Counted from the first letter of the stretch, positions 4,983-11,590 are shown. The stretch is DNA of 15,748 nt from Candidatus Levybacteria bacterium RIFCSPLOWO2_01_FULL_39_10 (GCA_001782515.1 MFOV01000025.1:10353-26100), one strand, 5' to 3'. Translations and numbers: made by a program. The notes: a model not told the origin generated them from the letters alone.

Positions 4983-6488
4983 ATGAACTTGTATAAGTTA
5001 TTTTTTATATCACTATCTCTCTTTGTATTATCTTTAATAGCTCCATCTTCCATATATGCTAGTACCAATACCATGGAAGTGATAAGTTTCGATAACGGTG
5101 CAGATAATCCTCCTTATTATACATACCAGGTAGCGTATTTTCCTCCAACCGGATATGATGGCTGTGCCTATACACATCTTTATAATTATCCAAGTTTGAC
5201 AATTCAACAAACAACAGGCTATTCAGTTTTTGGTGAATGGTCATGTCAACCCTATGGACGCGGAATACTGTTTTCTACAGCAATTCCTGATGGAGATTAT
5301 CAATTAGACCTATACACAAATAACGGTAATAACTGGTTATCCCAGCCATTTCACCAATCGGGTTCCACGATATTTCCATATGGAACATCTACCCCAACAC
5401 CTACCCCGACGGTAGCACCTACTACCATACCTACCCCGACTCCGACTCCGACTCCGACTCCTATTACTAGCACCATGGAAGTAATAAGTTACGATAACGG
5501 TGTAATCAATCCTCCCTATTACACATATCAATTAGCATATTTTCCTCCAACCGGATATGACGGTTGTGCGTATACGCATCTATATAATTATCCAAGTTTA
5601 ACAATTCAAGATACAGCAATAGGATTTGATGTTTTTGGTGGTGAAAACGCATGTCAACCTTATGGCCGTGGAATACTGTTTTCTACACCAGTTCCTGACG
5701 GAGATTATCAATTAGACCTATATGTAAATAACGGTAATAACTGGCTGTCCCAACCATTTCACCAATCTGGTTCCACAATATTTCCCTATGGAATACCTGT
5801 TGTTGGATCAATCACTGCATCTCTTAATCCTGTACAAGTGAATACTGCTATATCAGCGACTGCAAGTTTTACCGATGTAAATGCATCCGATATCCACACA
5901 GCAGTCTGGGACTGGGGAGATGGAAATACGACATCTGGAATAGTCACGGAATCAAATGGATCAGGTTCTGTTTCAAATAATCACACATATACATCTGCAG
6001 GAGTTTATGAAGTTATCCTTACTGTCACAGATAATGATAATGGAGTCGGAAGTAATACCTATCAATATGCAGTTGTATATGATACATCTGCAGGATTTTT
6101 GACAGGTGCGGGGAAATTTGATTCTCCCTCGCCGACTGGCGTTGTAAAGTTCGGCATAAATGCAAAATACATAGGAACCAGTACTCCAACAGGACAAACC
6201 AAGGTAAGTTTTGATGTTGGCAACATTGAACTTGATTCAACTTCTTACCAATGGCTTGTAGTATCAGGAGCAAAAGCAACATTAAAAGGGAATGGGACAG
6301 TTAACGGTTCTGGGAACTACACATTTATTATCTCGGGAATTGATGGAAGCCAAACTGGAGGGCAGAACTTAATAAGAGTAAGAATAGCAGATTCATCAAA
6401 TAATGTGATCTATGATACACAACCCGGGGCATCCGACACTGCTAATCCCACAACGCCTCTTAGTAATGGGATCGTAAAAGTGCATTAA
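4983..6488 (+). CDS. Secreted PKD-domain protein with duplicated N-terminal module
   Basis: A signal peptide (1-26; hydrophobic core, then a YAS site) leads an extracellular multidomain protein of 501 aa. Module A (30-134) and module B (164-270) are near-identical beta-rich units (TMEVIS...DNG, PPYYTYQ, two conserved Cys) joined by a Thr-Pro linker (136-162). A PKD domain follows (about 275-366; WDWGDG at 309-314 and an HTYTSAGVYEV strand), then a C-terminal domain (369-501) of the type seen at the end of other secreted PKD proteins, ending in ASDTANPTTPL and IVKVH. It probably acts in adhesion or carbohydrate binding at the surface; no catalytic residues are evident. No LPXTG or membrane anchor is visible. 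The TP linker suits O-glycosylation. Confidence 0.8.
   Translation: MNLYKLFFISLSLFVLSLIAPSSIYASTNTMEVISFDNGADNPPYYTYQVAYFPPTGYDGCAYTHLYNYPSLTIQQTTGYSVFGEWSCQPYGRGILFSTAIPDGDYQLDLYTNNGNNWLSQPFHQSGSTIFPYGTSTPTPTPTVAPTTIPTPTPTPTPTPITSTMEVISYDNGVINPPYYTYQLAYFPPTGYDGCAYTHLYNYPSLTIQDTAIGFDVFGGENACQPYGRGILFSTPVPDGDYQLDLYVNNGNNWLSQPFHQSGSTIFPYGIPVVGSITASLNPVQVNTAISATASFTDVNASDIHTAVWDWGDGNTTSGIVTESNGSGSVSNNHTYTSAGVYEVILTVTDNDNGVGSNTYQYAVVYDTSAGFLTGAGKFDSPSPTGVVKFGINAKYIGTSTPTGQTKVSFDVGNIELDSTSYQWLVVSGAKATLKGNGTVNGSGNYTFIISGIDGSQTGGQNLIRVRIADSSNNVIYDTQPGASDTANPTTPLSNGIVKVH
5070..5792 (+). repeat. Internal gene duplication
   Basis: DNA at about 5070-5384 and 5472-5792 is a direct repeat of about 315 bp encoding the two N-terminal modules of the PKD protein, separated by an ACC/CCG-type Thr-Pro repeat (about 5388-5468). 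Long blocks are identical at DNA level with mostly synonymous differences, which indicates recent duplication or gene conversion. Confidence 0.85.
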
Positions 6489-6512
6489 ATTCCTCTCGCA
6501 AAATAAATTTTC

Positions 6513-6561
6513 ACCCTGATAAACTAAAATCGTACTCAAATCTATTCTATCGGGTTTTTTT
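6513..6561 (+). terminator. Probable terminator
   Basis: ACCC-T-GATA (from 6513) can pair with TATCGGGT (ending 6555), followed by seven T residues. The loop is long (about 28 nt), so it is less certain than a compact hairpin. A wider repeat CCTCTCG/CGAGAGG brackets it. It lies between convergent genes. Confidence 0.45.
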
Positions 6562-6645
6562 GATAGCCGCTTTAGACATATTCGAGAGGATGTGAATACA
6601 ACCAGTGCGGCCATTTTTAATTAAAAGTTCTTTAAATGTCTTTAT

Positions 6646-7203
6646 TTACAAGGCTAGGGCTAGGGTGGATTTGGCATTATTTACCCTGTATTGTTCTATT
6701 TTGTTCATGAAAAACGCAACCCTTTGAGCCCACGTGGGTGAAGCGGCATATTTTGGGCCAATCAGATACGGATTAGATTCTGGGTTTTCTCCGAGATAAT
6801 TTTCCCTGAGACCTTTTGAAATGGTTTCAATGCCTTCTTCCCATGAATTAAATCTTTTAACATTATCCCCGTATATTCCCCAACCCCATCCGTTATAAGA
6901 GTCAGTGGGAATATTTTTTCCAAATCCTGATTCAAGGCCTGCAATTGATGCAACTAGTCTCCAGTCAAGGTTGTATCTATCAGCACTGTCAACAAAATCT
7001 TCCGCATAAGGAGCAAGAGGAGAGTTGTAAAGCGCGAGAAAATCTCTTAAAACTTCTGCCCTATTATCAACTTGCCTTACTTCAACAACAGATGCAAGCT
7101 TTGCAGATTGAGCTGAAGTTGTTGACTGGTCATAAGCATAAGAAGCCCCAGTGCTTGTTAAAAGCAGGATAAAAAGAATAAATATTGTTAGAGATAATTT
7201 CAT
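6646..7203 (-). CDS. Secreted lysozyme-like muramidase, 185 aa
   Basis: A peptidoglycan hydrolase with a lysozyme-like fold, exported by a signal peptide (1-23, ...ASYA). The hydrolase region spans about 50-170. Glu91 in SIAGLESGFGK is the likely catalytic acid, followed by YNGWGWGIYG (103-112) and SWEEGIETISKGL (120-132), as in the glucosaminidase/SLT-like group common in candidate-phyla genomes. A paralogue lies 180 bp upstream on the same strand and a LysM transglycosylase nearby. The start is ATG at 7203, without a ribosome-binding site. The region before it carries a consensus promoter and two strong hairpins. Bond specificity cannot be told from the sequence. Confidence 0.85.
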   Translation of the reverse strand: MKLSLTIFILFILLLTSTGASYAYDQSTTSAQSAKLASVVEVRQVDNRAEVLRDFLALYNSPLAPYAEDFVDSADRYNLDWRLVASIAGLESGFGKNIPTDSYNGWGWGIYGDNVKRFNSWEEGIETISKGLRENYLGENPESNPYLIGPKYAASPTWAQRVAFFMNKIEQYRVNNAKSTLALAL

Positions 7204-7220
7204 TTTGTAAAAAAATTAAA

Positions 7221-7237
7221 GCTCTGCATTGCAGAGC
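7221..7237 (-). promoter_or_regulatory. Perfect palindrome before the muramidase gene
   Basis: A perfect 7-bp inverted repeat (GCTCTGC/GCAGAGC) with a 3-nt loop, followed on the minus strand by TTTAATTTTTTT and, soon after, the ATG at 7203. It could be a second attenuating hairpin. Alternatively it is an operator: it is exactly 17 nt, lying between weak -35-like (TTTATG) and -10-like (TTTAAT) hexamers. Confidence 0.5.
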
Positions 7238-7240
7238 CAT

Positions 7241-7284
7241 AAAAAAATCCTAACGTATGCATTTGGAACGGCATACCTTAGGAT
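7241..7284 (-). terminator. Intrinsic terminator inside a 5' leader
   Basis: Minus strand ATCCTAA-GTATGC arms (7284-7271) pair with GCATAC-TTAGGAT (7260-7247) around a 10-nt loop and run into a U-tract (complement of 7241-7247). It starts only a few bases after the predicted transcription start, so most transcripts should stop at about 45 nt. Confidence 0.75.
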
Positions 7285-7293
7285 CTGGTGCGT

Positions 7294-7322
7294 ATTATAT
7301 CACTGACTATAGGTTTTGTCAA
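7294..7322 (-). promoter_or_regulatory. Consensus sigma-70 promoter
   Basis: Perfect TTGACA (7322-7317), a 17-nt spacer and perfect TATAAT (7299-7294) on the minus strand, the strongest promoter in the window. It faces the muramidase gene but is followed at once by a terminator hairpin. Confidence 0.85.
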
Positions 7323-7340
7323 GTACCTACTATAGGCTTG

Positions 7341-7372
7341 CCTGCTATGCTAGCGCAAGCGTTGCAAGCGGG
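7341..7372 (+). repeat. CCTGC...GCGGG palindrome, free-standing copy
   Basis: An imperfect palindrome starting CCTGC and ending GCGGG, with core CGCAAGCGTTGCAAGCGGG. It closely matches the element at 11679-11714 (CGCAAAGCGTTGCAGGCGGG on its minus strand). Located between the two muramidase genes. Confidence 0.65.
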
Positions 7373-7382
7373 ATATTTGAGG

Positions 7383-7952
7383 CTATTTTAGTTGGTTTAT
7401 TGTGTAAGAGACGTTTTCTACCCAATTGTTTGTATTGCTTGGATTATAAAGCTGAGCTATTTCTTCAATAGTTTCAAGCCCGTTGCCGTGGTATTTTGTT
7501 GAAATTCCTTTGGAAATTGTTTCTATTGCCTCTGGGTAATTATCAAATCTGGTCACTTTTCCGCCGTAAATTCCCCATCCCCAGCAGTTAAACGAATCTG
7601 TTATTACTTTTTTGCAAAGAGTTGATTCCTGCATTGCTATTGCGGGAAGAATTCGCCAGTCAATACTATTCCGCTCAGCCGATACAACAAAATCAGGAGC
7701 GTAAGGCTCAAGCGGAGAATTATATCTTTCAAAAAACTGCCTTAAGATTTCCACTTTTGAATCTTCCTGAATAATTGTATTTGAGAATGTATTTTCACTT
7801 GGAGGAAGCGCAGCATATGCAATTCCCTCAGTTGATGTTCCCAAAACTCCTCTTTCTGTGGCTTGAGTCATATACAGAAGAAATGCAGTTGATATAAGAA
7901 GTGTTACTGGCGCACCAATAAAGAAGCCAAGAAGAACGAGGATGTTTCTCAT
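7383..7952 (-). CDS. Membrane-anchored or secreted lysozyme-like muramidase, 189 aa
   Basis: A paralogue of the downstream muramidase with the same layout: N-terminal hydrophobic segment (3-28), spacer, then the hydrolase region (about 65-189) with Glu109 in AIAMQES and WGWGIYG (124-130). Two Cys (113 and 123) flank the active-site segment where the paralogue has Gly at both positions, so a disulfide specific to this copy is possible. The ATG at 7952 is chosen because TTGACA (7988-7983), a 17-nt spacer and a weak AAAAAT box (TGT before it) place transcription start at that codon. An upstream in-frame TTG is simply the -35 box. A terminator is not obvious; a palindrome (7341-7372) follows the stop. 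Confidence 0.82.
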   Translation of the reverse strand: MRNILVLLGFFIGAPVTLLISTAFLLYMTQATERGVLGTSTEGIAYAALPPSENTFSNTIIQEDSKVEILRQFFERYNSPLEPYAPDFVVSAERNSIDWRILPAIAMQESTLCKKVITDSFNCWGWGIYGGKVTRFDNYPEAIETISKGISTKYHGNGLETIEEIAQLYNPSNTNNWVENVSYTINQLK

Positions 7953-8019
7953 GTAATTTATTTTTACATTTAACTTAAAAGGTGTCAACTGATTAGAAGT
8001 ATGTCAAAGTGTTTGTTTG

Positions 8020-8091
8020 AGCGGATGACCGGACTCGAACCGGCGACCTTCTCGTTGGCAACGAGACATTCTACCACTGAACTACATCCGC
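8020..8091 (-). tRNA. tRNA-Gly(GCC)
   Basis: Acceptor GCGGATG/CATCCGC, anticodon stem TCTCG/CGAGA with loop TTGCCAA (anticodon GCC), T-arm GCCGG-TTCGAGT-CCGGT, discriminator T. No CCA is encoded. Its promoter is TTGAGC (8130-8125), a 17-nt spacer and TATACT (8107-8102), 10 nt before the gene. It has no conserved leader and no insertion. Confidence 0.95.
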
Positions 8092-8162
8092 GGACTCCGA
8101 AAGTATAACAGAAAGGACAACGAGGCTCAATATTTCGTATATTCCATTTTGCAAACCTAAGT

Positions 8163-8190
8163 CACCCCTAGTGTGAATTAGCTTGACACA
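8163..8190 (+). repeat. Left REP-like repeat flanking the transposase
   Basis: This 28-nt sequence matches 8914-8941 at 25 of 28 positions in direct orientation. Both begin CACCCCT, contain GTGTGA and end TTGACACA. With flanking bases each folds into an imperfect hairpin (CTAA...TTAG outer pairs). The TTGACA in this copy serves as the -35 box of the transposase gene. Confidence 0.75.
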
Positions 8191-8218
8191 TAGGAATTAT
8201 TATGTTTTATTAATATTA

Positions 8219-8884
8219 ATGCCTAAAAGAAATTTTATTCTTGCAACTAGTGAGATTTACCACATCTATAACAGATCGATTGCAAAAGAAATCATTTTTC
8301 CCACACCAAAATATCTAAATAAAGCGCAAGAGATAATAGACTACTATAGATTTCCCCATAGAATGAGACTTTCAAAATTTAAAACACTTCCACTCGATCA
8401 GCGAAAAGAATACGAAGAATCTTTTAGACGAAGTAATCCCTTGATTGAAATTTATGCGTTTGCAATAATGCCCAATCATTACCATTTATTAATTAAGCAG
8501 CTTCAGGAAAATGGTATCATAAAATTTATTTCTAACTTTCAAAACAGTTATGCAAAGTTTCTCAACATAAAAATCGACAGAAGCGGTAGTGTATTTCAAA
8601 AGCCATTTAAGGGGAAAAGAATTGAAGATGATAACCAGCTTTTGCATGTGTCACGTTATATACATTTAAACCCCGTTACAGCATATCTAATAGAATTTGA
8701 AGAGTTAAAGTTTTATCCGTGGACGTCTTTTATTCATTATCAAAATTCAGGCAACGATAACTTTATTCAAAAGGAGGCAATTTTAAACAATTTTAAATCT
8801 TTTAAAAGTTACTCCAGATTTGTTTCCGATCAAGTTGATTATCAAAGAAATTTAGCTTTAATAAAAGATTTATTAATTGAATAA
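8219..8884 (+). CDS. REP-associated tyrosine transposase (Y1/HUH family)
   Basis: A single-strand DNA transposase of the IS200/IS605-related RAYT group. Residue numbers refer to a 221-aa protein from ATG 8219. The metal-binding HUH motif is in MPNHYHLLI (His87, His89). The signature RYIHLNPV (146-153) holds the probable nucleophile Tyr147, and YPWTSF (166-171) follows, as in complete members, so the gene looks intact. The start follows from TTGACA (8183-8188), a 17-nt spacer and a weak TTTATT box, which put transcription start at this ATG; the in-frame TTG at 8183 is the -35 box. Near-identical direct repeats flank the gene, as expected for a transposase with its own REP-type ends. RAYTs move or propagate short palindromes elsewhere in the chromosome; whether this one acts on the CCTGCC palindromes in the window is unknown. 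Confidence 0.9.
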   Translation: MPKRNFILATSEIYHIYNRSIAKEIIFPTPKYLNKAQEIIDYYRFPHRMRLSKFKTLPLDQRKEYEESFRRSNPLIEIYAFAIMPNHYHLLIKQLQENGIIKFISNFQNSYAKFLNIKIDRSGSVFQKPFKGKRIEDDNQLLHVSRYIHLNPVTAYLIEFEELKFYPWTSFIHYQNSGNDNFIQKEAILNNFKSFKSYSRFVSDQVDYQRNLALIKDLLIE

Positions 8885-8913
8885 AAGATAAATTCCACTG
8901 TGCGAAGCTAATA

Positions 8914-8941
8914 CACCCCTCGTGTGACTTAGGTTGACACA
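8914..8941 (+). repeat. Right REP-like repeat flanking the transposase
   Basis: The partner of 8163-8190, with three mismatches in 28 and the same orientation. Wider pairing CCACTGTG (from 8895) with CAC-A-AGTGG (to 8945) encloses it in a longer hairpin. The two copies bound a unit of about 780 bp containing only the transposase. Confidence 0.75.
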
Positions 8942-8966
8942 AGTGGTATTTGTCTGGTTAATCTAA

Positions 8967-9758
8967 TTAGCCTCCCCAGCCTCGGGAGCGTGCGGCAGAG
9001 TAAACACTGTCAATTACGTTACCATAAGTACGAAGCCCCTGCTCGACACCGCCGTGCGATGCGAGATAATTAGCAGCTCCAAAAATTGCATCAACTGCAT
9101 TGTTTATATCTGCTGTACCATCTCCATTACCATCTACTCCATACAAAGCCCATGTTCCAGGTAAAAACTGCAAAGGTCCTTGTGGACCTGAGCCGTTTGA
9201 GATTGGACCGTCTCTAAGACCAGTCTCTATAAGATGCAGACCGTATAATATTTCCCATGGAATACCAAACCTTGAACCGGCTTGTTTGTAAACCTCATCA
9301 AATGAGCCCGTGGAGCCGAGCGCCCTTCCCTCAGTTCCTGCCACCTGAGGTGTGTTTGTAGTTACAAGGGTGGGTGTAGGTGCTGTTAATTGCTCATATC
9401 GAATTGCTAGCTCTTCATTTAACTGCTCAGTTTCTTCTGGGACAACGGATCTTATTGTAATCTCCCACCCGCTTTGAATTACTCTAAAATCCTCAATCCA
9501 GCTGTTATCGTTCCACAAAGTTGTCCAGTGGTTTGCTGATCCGTAATACTGTTTTGAAATCTTCTGAAGTGTGTCTCCGGGTGCAACTATATGAATGTCG
9601 GGGTTTTTAGGAACATCTGTTGGGGTGATTTCGATTTTTGTTTGGGCAACTTTGGTTTCTGATATCCGAGTCAGAATTTCTTGTTCGGAATTGTTATTCT
9701 GCGAAAACAAACCGAATATAGACAGAAGAAAAATAGCCCCTGTAACTATTATTCCCAT
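8967..9758 (-). CDS. LysM lytic transglycosylase, 263 aa
   Basis: A secreted or membrane-anchored peptidoglycan-cleaving enzyme. An N-terminal hydrophobic segment (2-18) is followed by one LysM domain (about 54-104, IHIVAPGDTLQKISKQYYG) for glycan binding, a Thr/Pro linker (about 125-150), and an SLT-type catalytic domain (153-258). Glu178 in LIETG is the likely catalytic residue; GPLQFLPGTW (194-203) and the Asp/Asn/Gly-rich DGNGDGTADINNA (209-221) fit the goose-lysozyme-like SLT fold, and the latter may bind calcium. The ATG lies 8 nt after the -10 box, so the mRNA is nearly leaderless. It is the third cell-wall hydrolase within 3.1 kb, separated from the other two by the transposase unit. 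Confidence 0.9.
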   Translation of the reverse strand: MGIIVTGAIFLLSIFGLFSQNNNSEQEILTRISETKVAQTKIEITPTDVPKNPDIHIVAPGDTLQKISKQYYGSANHWTTLWNDNSWIEDFRVIQSGWEITIRSVVPEETEQLNEELAIRYEQLTAPTPTLVTTNTPQVAGTEGRALGSTGSFDEVYKQAGSRFGIPWEILYGLHLIETGLRDGPISNGSGPQGPLQFLPGTWALYGVDGNGDGTADINNAVDAIFGAANYLASHGGVEQGLRTYGNVIDSVYSAARSRGWGG

Positions 9759-9766
9759 AAAAGAAG

Positions 9767-9795
9767 ATACTAACAGAGGACAAAATTTAAGTCAA
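9767..9795 (-). promoter_or_regulatory. Promoter of the LysM transglycosylase
   Basis: Minus strand TTGACT (9795-9790), a 17-nt spacer and TAGTAT (9772-9767) preceded by TGT; the start codon is 8 nt further on. Confidence 0.7.
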
Positions 9796-9869
9796 ATTAA
9801 CAGCTGGCTCTGGTTGATGATTTCCGAACGGCCAAACGGTCAGAAATCTTTGCAATTTCTACAATTAAG

Positions 9870-10502
9870 TTAACCTTCTATCTTCTTCAATAATCCTGGT
9901 AATTCTTCAATTTTAGATATTTTATAATCAGCATTAAAATCATTAGAATGATTAGAAATATAGACACATATTATATTTGCATTGTGTGCGGCCTCAATAT
10001 CTTCTTTTGTATCACCAATATATACAACTTCATTGGATTTGAGATGTAATATTCTCATTGCCGTTTCTATTCCCTCTGGATGAGGTTTATGATGAGATAC
10101 ATCTTCTCTATCTAAAACAACAGGGAAAAACCTGTCTAGTTTATACATATCAAAAAGCATTTTTACTCCTTGCTTGCTTCTACTCGTTATAAGACCTAAG
10201 GCATATTTTCCCTTTAATAGAGTCAAGGCTTCTATTGCATTTGGAGTAAGGGTTATTTTGGAAACATATTTTATGGACATTTTTCTATTGTAATCAAAGA
10301 TTGGCGCTAGCTCTCCATCCGATAGATGAGGAAGAAGCTTTTTTAACATATCAATTGTCCTTAAACCAAGAATATTTTCAAAATCTTCTTCTCGTGGAAC
10401 AGGTATTTTGAAGTGTCGAAAAGTCTCCTGGAAATATGCAATTGTCGACTGTTTTGAATCAATAAGTACTCCATCAAAATCAAATAATACTCCTTTTATC
10501 AT
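9870..10502 (-). CDS. HAD-superfamily hydrolase, phosphoglycolate phosphatase-like
   Basis: A cytoplasmic phosphatase of HAD subfamily I, 210 aa, the usual length. Motif I is DFDGVLIDS (8-16; nucleophile Asp8, acid/base Asp10), motif II is ITSRS (105-109; Thr106), motif III is Lys139 in HHKPHPEG, and motif IV is GDTKED (163-168). A helical cap lies at about 17-80. The HKPHPEG and GDT...E patterns resemble Gph/PpaX and beta-phosphoglucomutase relatives, but the substrate cannot be read from the motifs. An extended -10 (TGCTATACT) ends 6 nt before the ATG, again giving a leaderless message, with no -35 match. An inverted repeat follows (GATTTC 9819-9824 with GAAATC 9843-9848) but lacks a U-tract. 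Confidence 0.88.
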   Translation of the reverse strand: MIKGVLFDFDGVLIDSKQSTIAYFQETFRHFKIPVPREEDFENILGLRTIDMLKKLLPHLSDGELAPIFDYNRKMSIKYVSKITLTPNAIEALTLLKGKYALGLITSRSKQGVKMLFDMYKLDRFFPVVLDREDVSHHKPHPEGIETAMRILHLKSNEVVYIGDTKEDIEAAHNANIICVYISNHSNDFNADYKISKIEELPGLLKKIEG

Positions 10503-10580
10503 ATTGGTAGTATAGCAAAGTTCGAATCCAAGGGTGGGTAGAATAGTTTGTTATAGTTTTTTGAGGCTACTTAAAATGCT

Positions 10581-10654
10581 GCCGAGCTTGGATTCGATAC
10601 TTGGATAAACGGATCCCTGCCTTGCCGGCAGGCAGGCAAAGTCCATTGTCCTAC
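10581..10654 (-). pseudogene. Degraded tRNA-Gln remnant with a palindrome in the anticodon loop
   Basis: On the minus strand GGAC-A-ATGGA-CTTTG, then GA-TCCGT, reconstructs a Gln anticodon arm (loop CTTTGGA, anticodon TTG) if 10616-10636 is removed. The removed part is a 21-nt palindrome, CCTGCC...GGCAGG. A T-loop-like ATCGAAT-CCAAG and CTCGGCAG follow, but the matching acceptor, D-stem and T-stem partners are missing, so it is not a working tRNA. It shares the anticodon-arm sequence and GGATCCGTTTAT with the outer tRNA-Gln at 11424-11652. The rest of 10503-10708 holds nothing else I can identify. Confidence 0.5.
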
Positions 10655-10708
10655 TTTACCCCGTTAAATTTAGTCTGCTGCGAGGGCCGGTCTGGACCCG
10701 TTTCGTCG

Positions 10709-11383
10709 TTATAGTTTAGAGCGGAGCTCACTCCAAGTATTTGCGTTTGGATCAAAAGACAGCGCATAAATTTTAGTATCAATAGCGCCTCTCAAACGGT
10801 CCTTGACGGCAAAAGGTGGCCGAGGAATTACTGGTAATCCAAAATAGTTATATACTGCCTCAATTGCAGATGCTTTACTTATGCCTTCTTTCACCTCTTC
10901 TGTTACATCTTCCCCATATAATGTGTATCTTCCCTCTGCATCCCGCTCTATTTCTGTTAAATCTGGATTTTCCTTACGATGCTCTGGACATACGGAAAGA
11001 ATTGTAGGAAAATGTCTTTTCCCTGTTGCCGCGATAATTATCGTTTTTGGTTTGGGGGTAAAAAGTATAGCCATATCTTCTTCAGGAAAAAGTCCCATAT
11101 CCTCAGGTTTTAAATCTGGTTCTAAACCAGCTTGTTTTGCTTCATATCCCAATTCATATATTCTCTCTTCATGTCCGATATCAGAACATATAGAAAGACG
11201 TCTACCTTCCAGCTCAACCTGTAACCAATCTCGTCTTGCTTGTTCAAGCTCTCTGAATGTAAAAGCGAGGATTATTTCTGTTTTGCTCATGGACTGCCCA
11301 AGCTCTGTAATTCTTCTTGCAGTATCACCAAACCTATCTTTTGGTGACGGGGGGTTAACTTCTGACTCACGACCTTCAGCCAT
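10709..11383 (-). CDS. Hypothetical protein, 224 aa
   Basis: A soluble acidic protein without a signal peptide or membrane segment. A helical, charged N-terminal half (about 25-75) is followed by a mixed alpha/beta part with a hydrophobic strand (KPKTIIIAATG) and an SVCPEHRK segment with a single Cys. I do not recognise a family. The ATG at 11383 is chosen because TTGATT (11420-11415), a 17-nt spacer and TATACA (11397-11392, TGC before it) put transcription start there. The earlier in-frame ATG at 11401 overlaps the -10 region. Its -35 box lies a few bases after the 3' end of the outer tRNA-Gln. It begins MAEG, like the unrelated-looking protein at 12725. Confidence 0.75.
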   Translation of the reverse strand: MAEGRESEVNPPSPKDRFGDTARRITELGQSMSKTEIILAFTFRELEQARRDWLQVELEGRRLSICSDIGHEERIYELGYEAKQAGLEPDLKPEDMGLFPEEDMAILFTPKPKTIIIAATGKRHFPTILSVCPEHRKENPDLTEIERDAEGRYTLYGEDVTEEVKEGISKASAIEAVYNYFGLPVIPRPPFAVKDRLRGAIDTKIYALSFDPNANTWSELRSKL

Positions 11384-11391
11384 ATGATAAT

Positions 11392-11420
11392 TGTATAGCA
11401 TAACACGAATTTATAATCAA
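11392..11420 (-). promoter_or_regulatory. Promoter of the 224-aa hypothetical gene
   Basis: Minus strand TTGATT, a 17-nt spacer and TATACA with TGC before it; the start codon is 8 nt downstream. Confidence 0.65.
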
Positions 11421-11440
11421 TTGCTGCGGGACATGGATTC

Positions 11441-11480
11441 CCCGCCCGCATTGCCTTGAGCAAAGCGAATGGCGGGCAGG
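11441..11480 (-). repeat. CCTGCC palindrome inserted in a tRNA T-loop
   Basis: A 40-nt imperfect palindrome; its minus strand starts CCTGCCCGCC and ends GCGGGCGGG. It splits TTC|GAAT of the outer tRNA-Gln. Its ends equal those of the anticodon-loop insertions at 230-337 and 11500-11617. Confidence 0.75.
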
Positions 11481-11519
11481 GAACCAAAATAAACGGATCC
11501 CCGCCTGCTAGGGCCTGAG

Positions 11520-11590
11520 CTGGGAGACATGGATTCGAACCATGATAGTAAGATCCAAAGTCTTACGTCCTACCATTAGACGATCTCCCA
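11520..11590 (-). tRNA. tRNA-Gln(TTG), nested inside another tRNA-Gln
   Basis: A complete cloverleaf: acceptor TGGGAGA/TCTCCCA, D-stem GTCT/GGAC, anticodon stem TAAGA/TCTTA with loop CTTTGGA (anticodon TTG), T-arm CATGG-TTCGAAT-CCATG, discriminator G. No CCA is encoded. It lies inside the insertion that splits the outer tRNA-Gln. I see no promoter within the insertion. Confidence 0.95.

Noticed and set aside
5388..5468. Thr-Pro DNA repeat considered as a CRISPR or tandem-repeat locus
   Set aside because: It is an in-frame proline-rich linker of the secreted protein, without spacers.
8183..8218. TTG start giving a 12-residue longer transposase
   Set aside because: The TTG is the first part of the -35 box TTGACA, and promoter geometry puts transcription start at the ATG at 8219. 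The same argument rejects a start at 7988 for the muramidase.
9819..9848. Inverted repeat after the HAD gene as a terminator
   Set aside because: GATTTC/GAAATC pairs, but the inner part pairs poorly and no U-tract follows on the minus strand.
10881..11387. Plus-strand ORF of 168 codons opposite the 224-aa gene
   Set aside because: Antisense shadow of a gene with a good promoter and start; Ser-rich low-complexity translation and no start signal.
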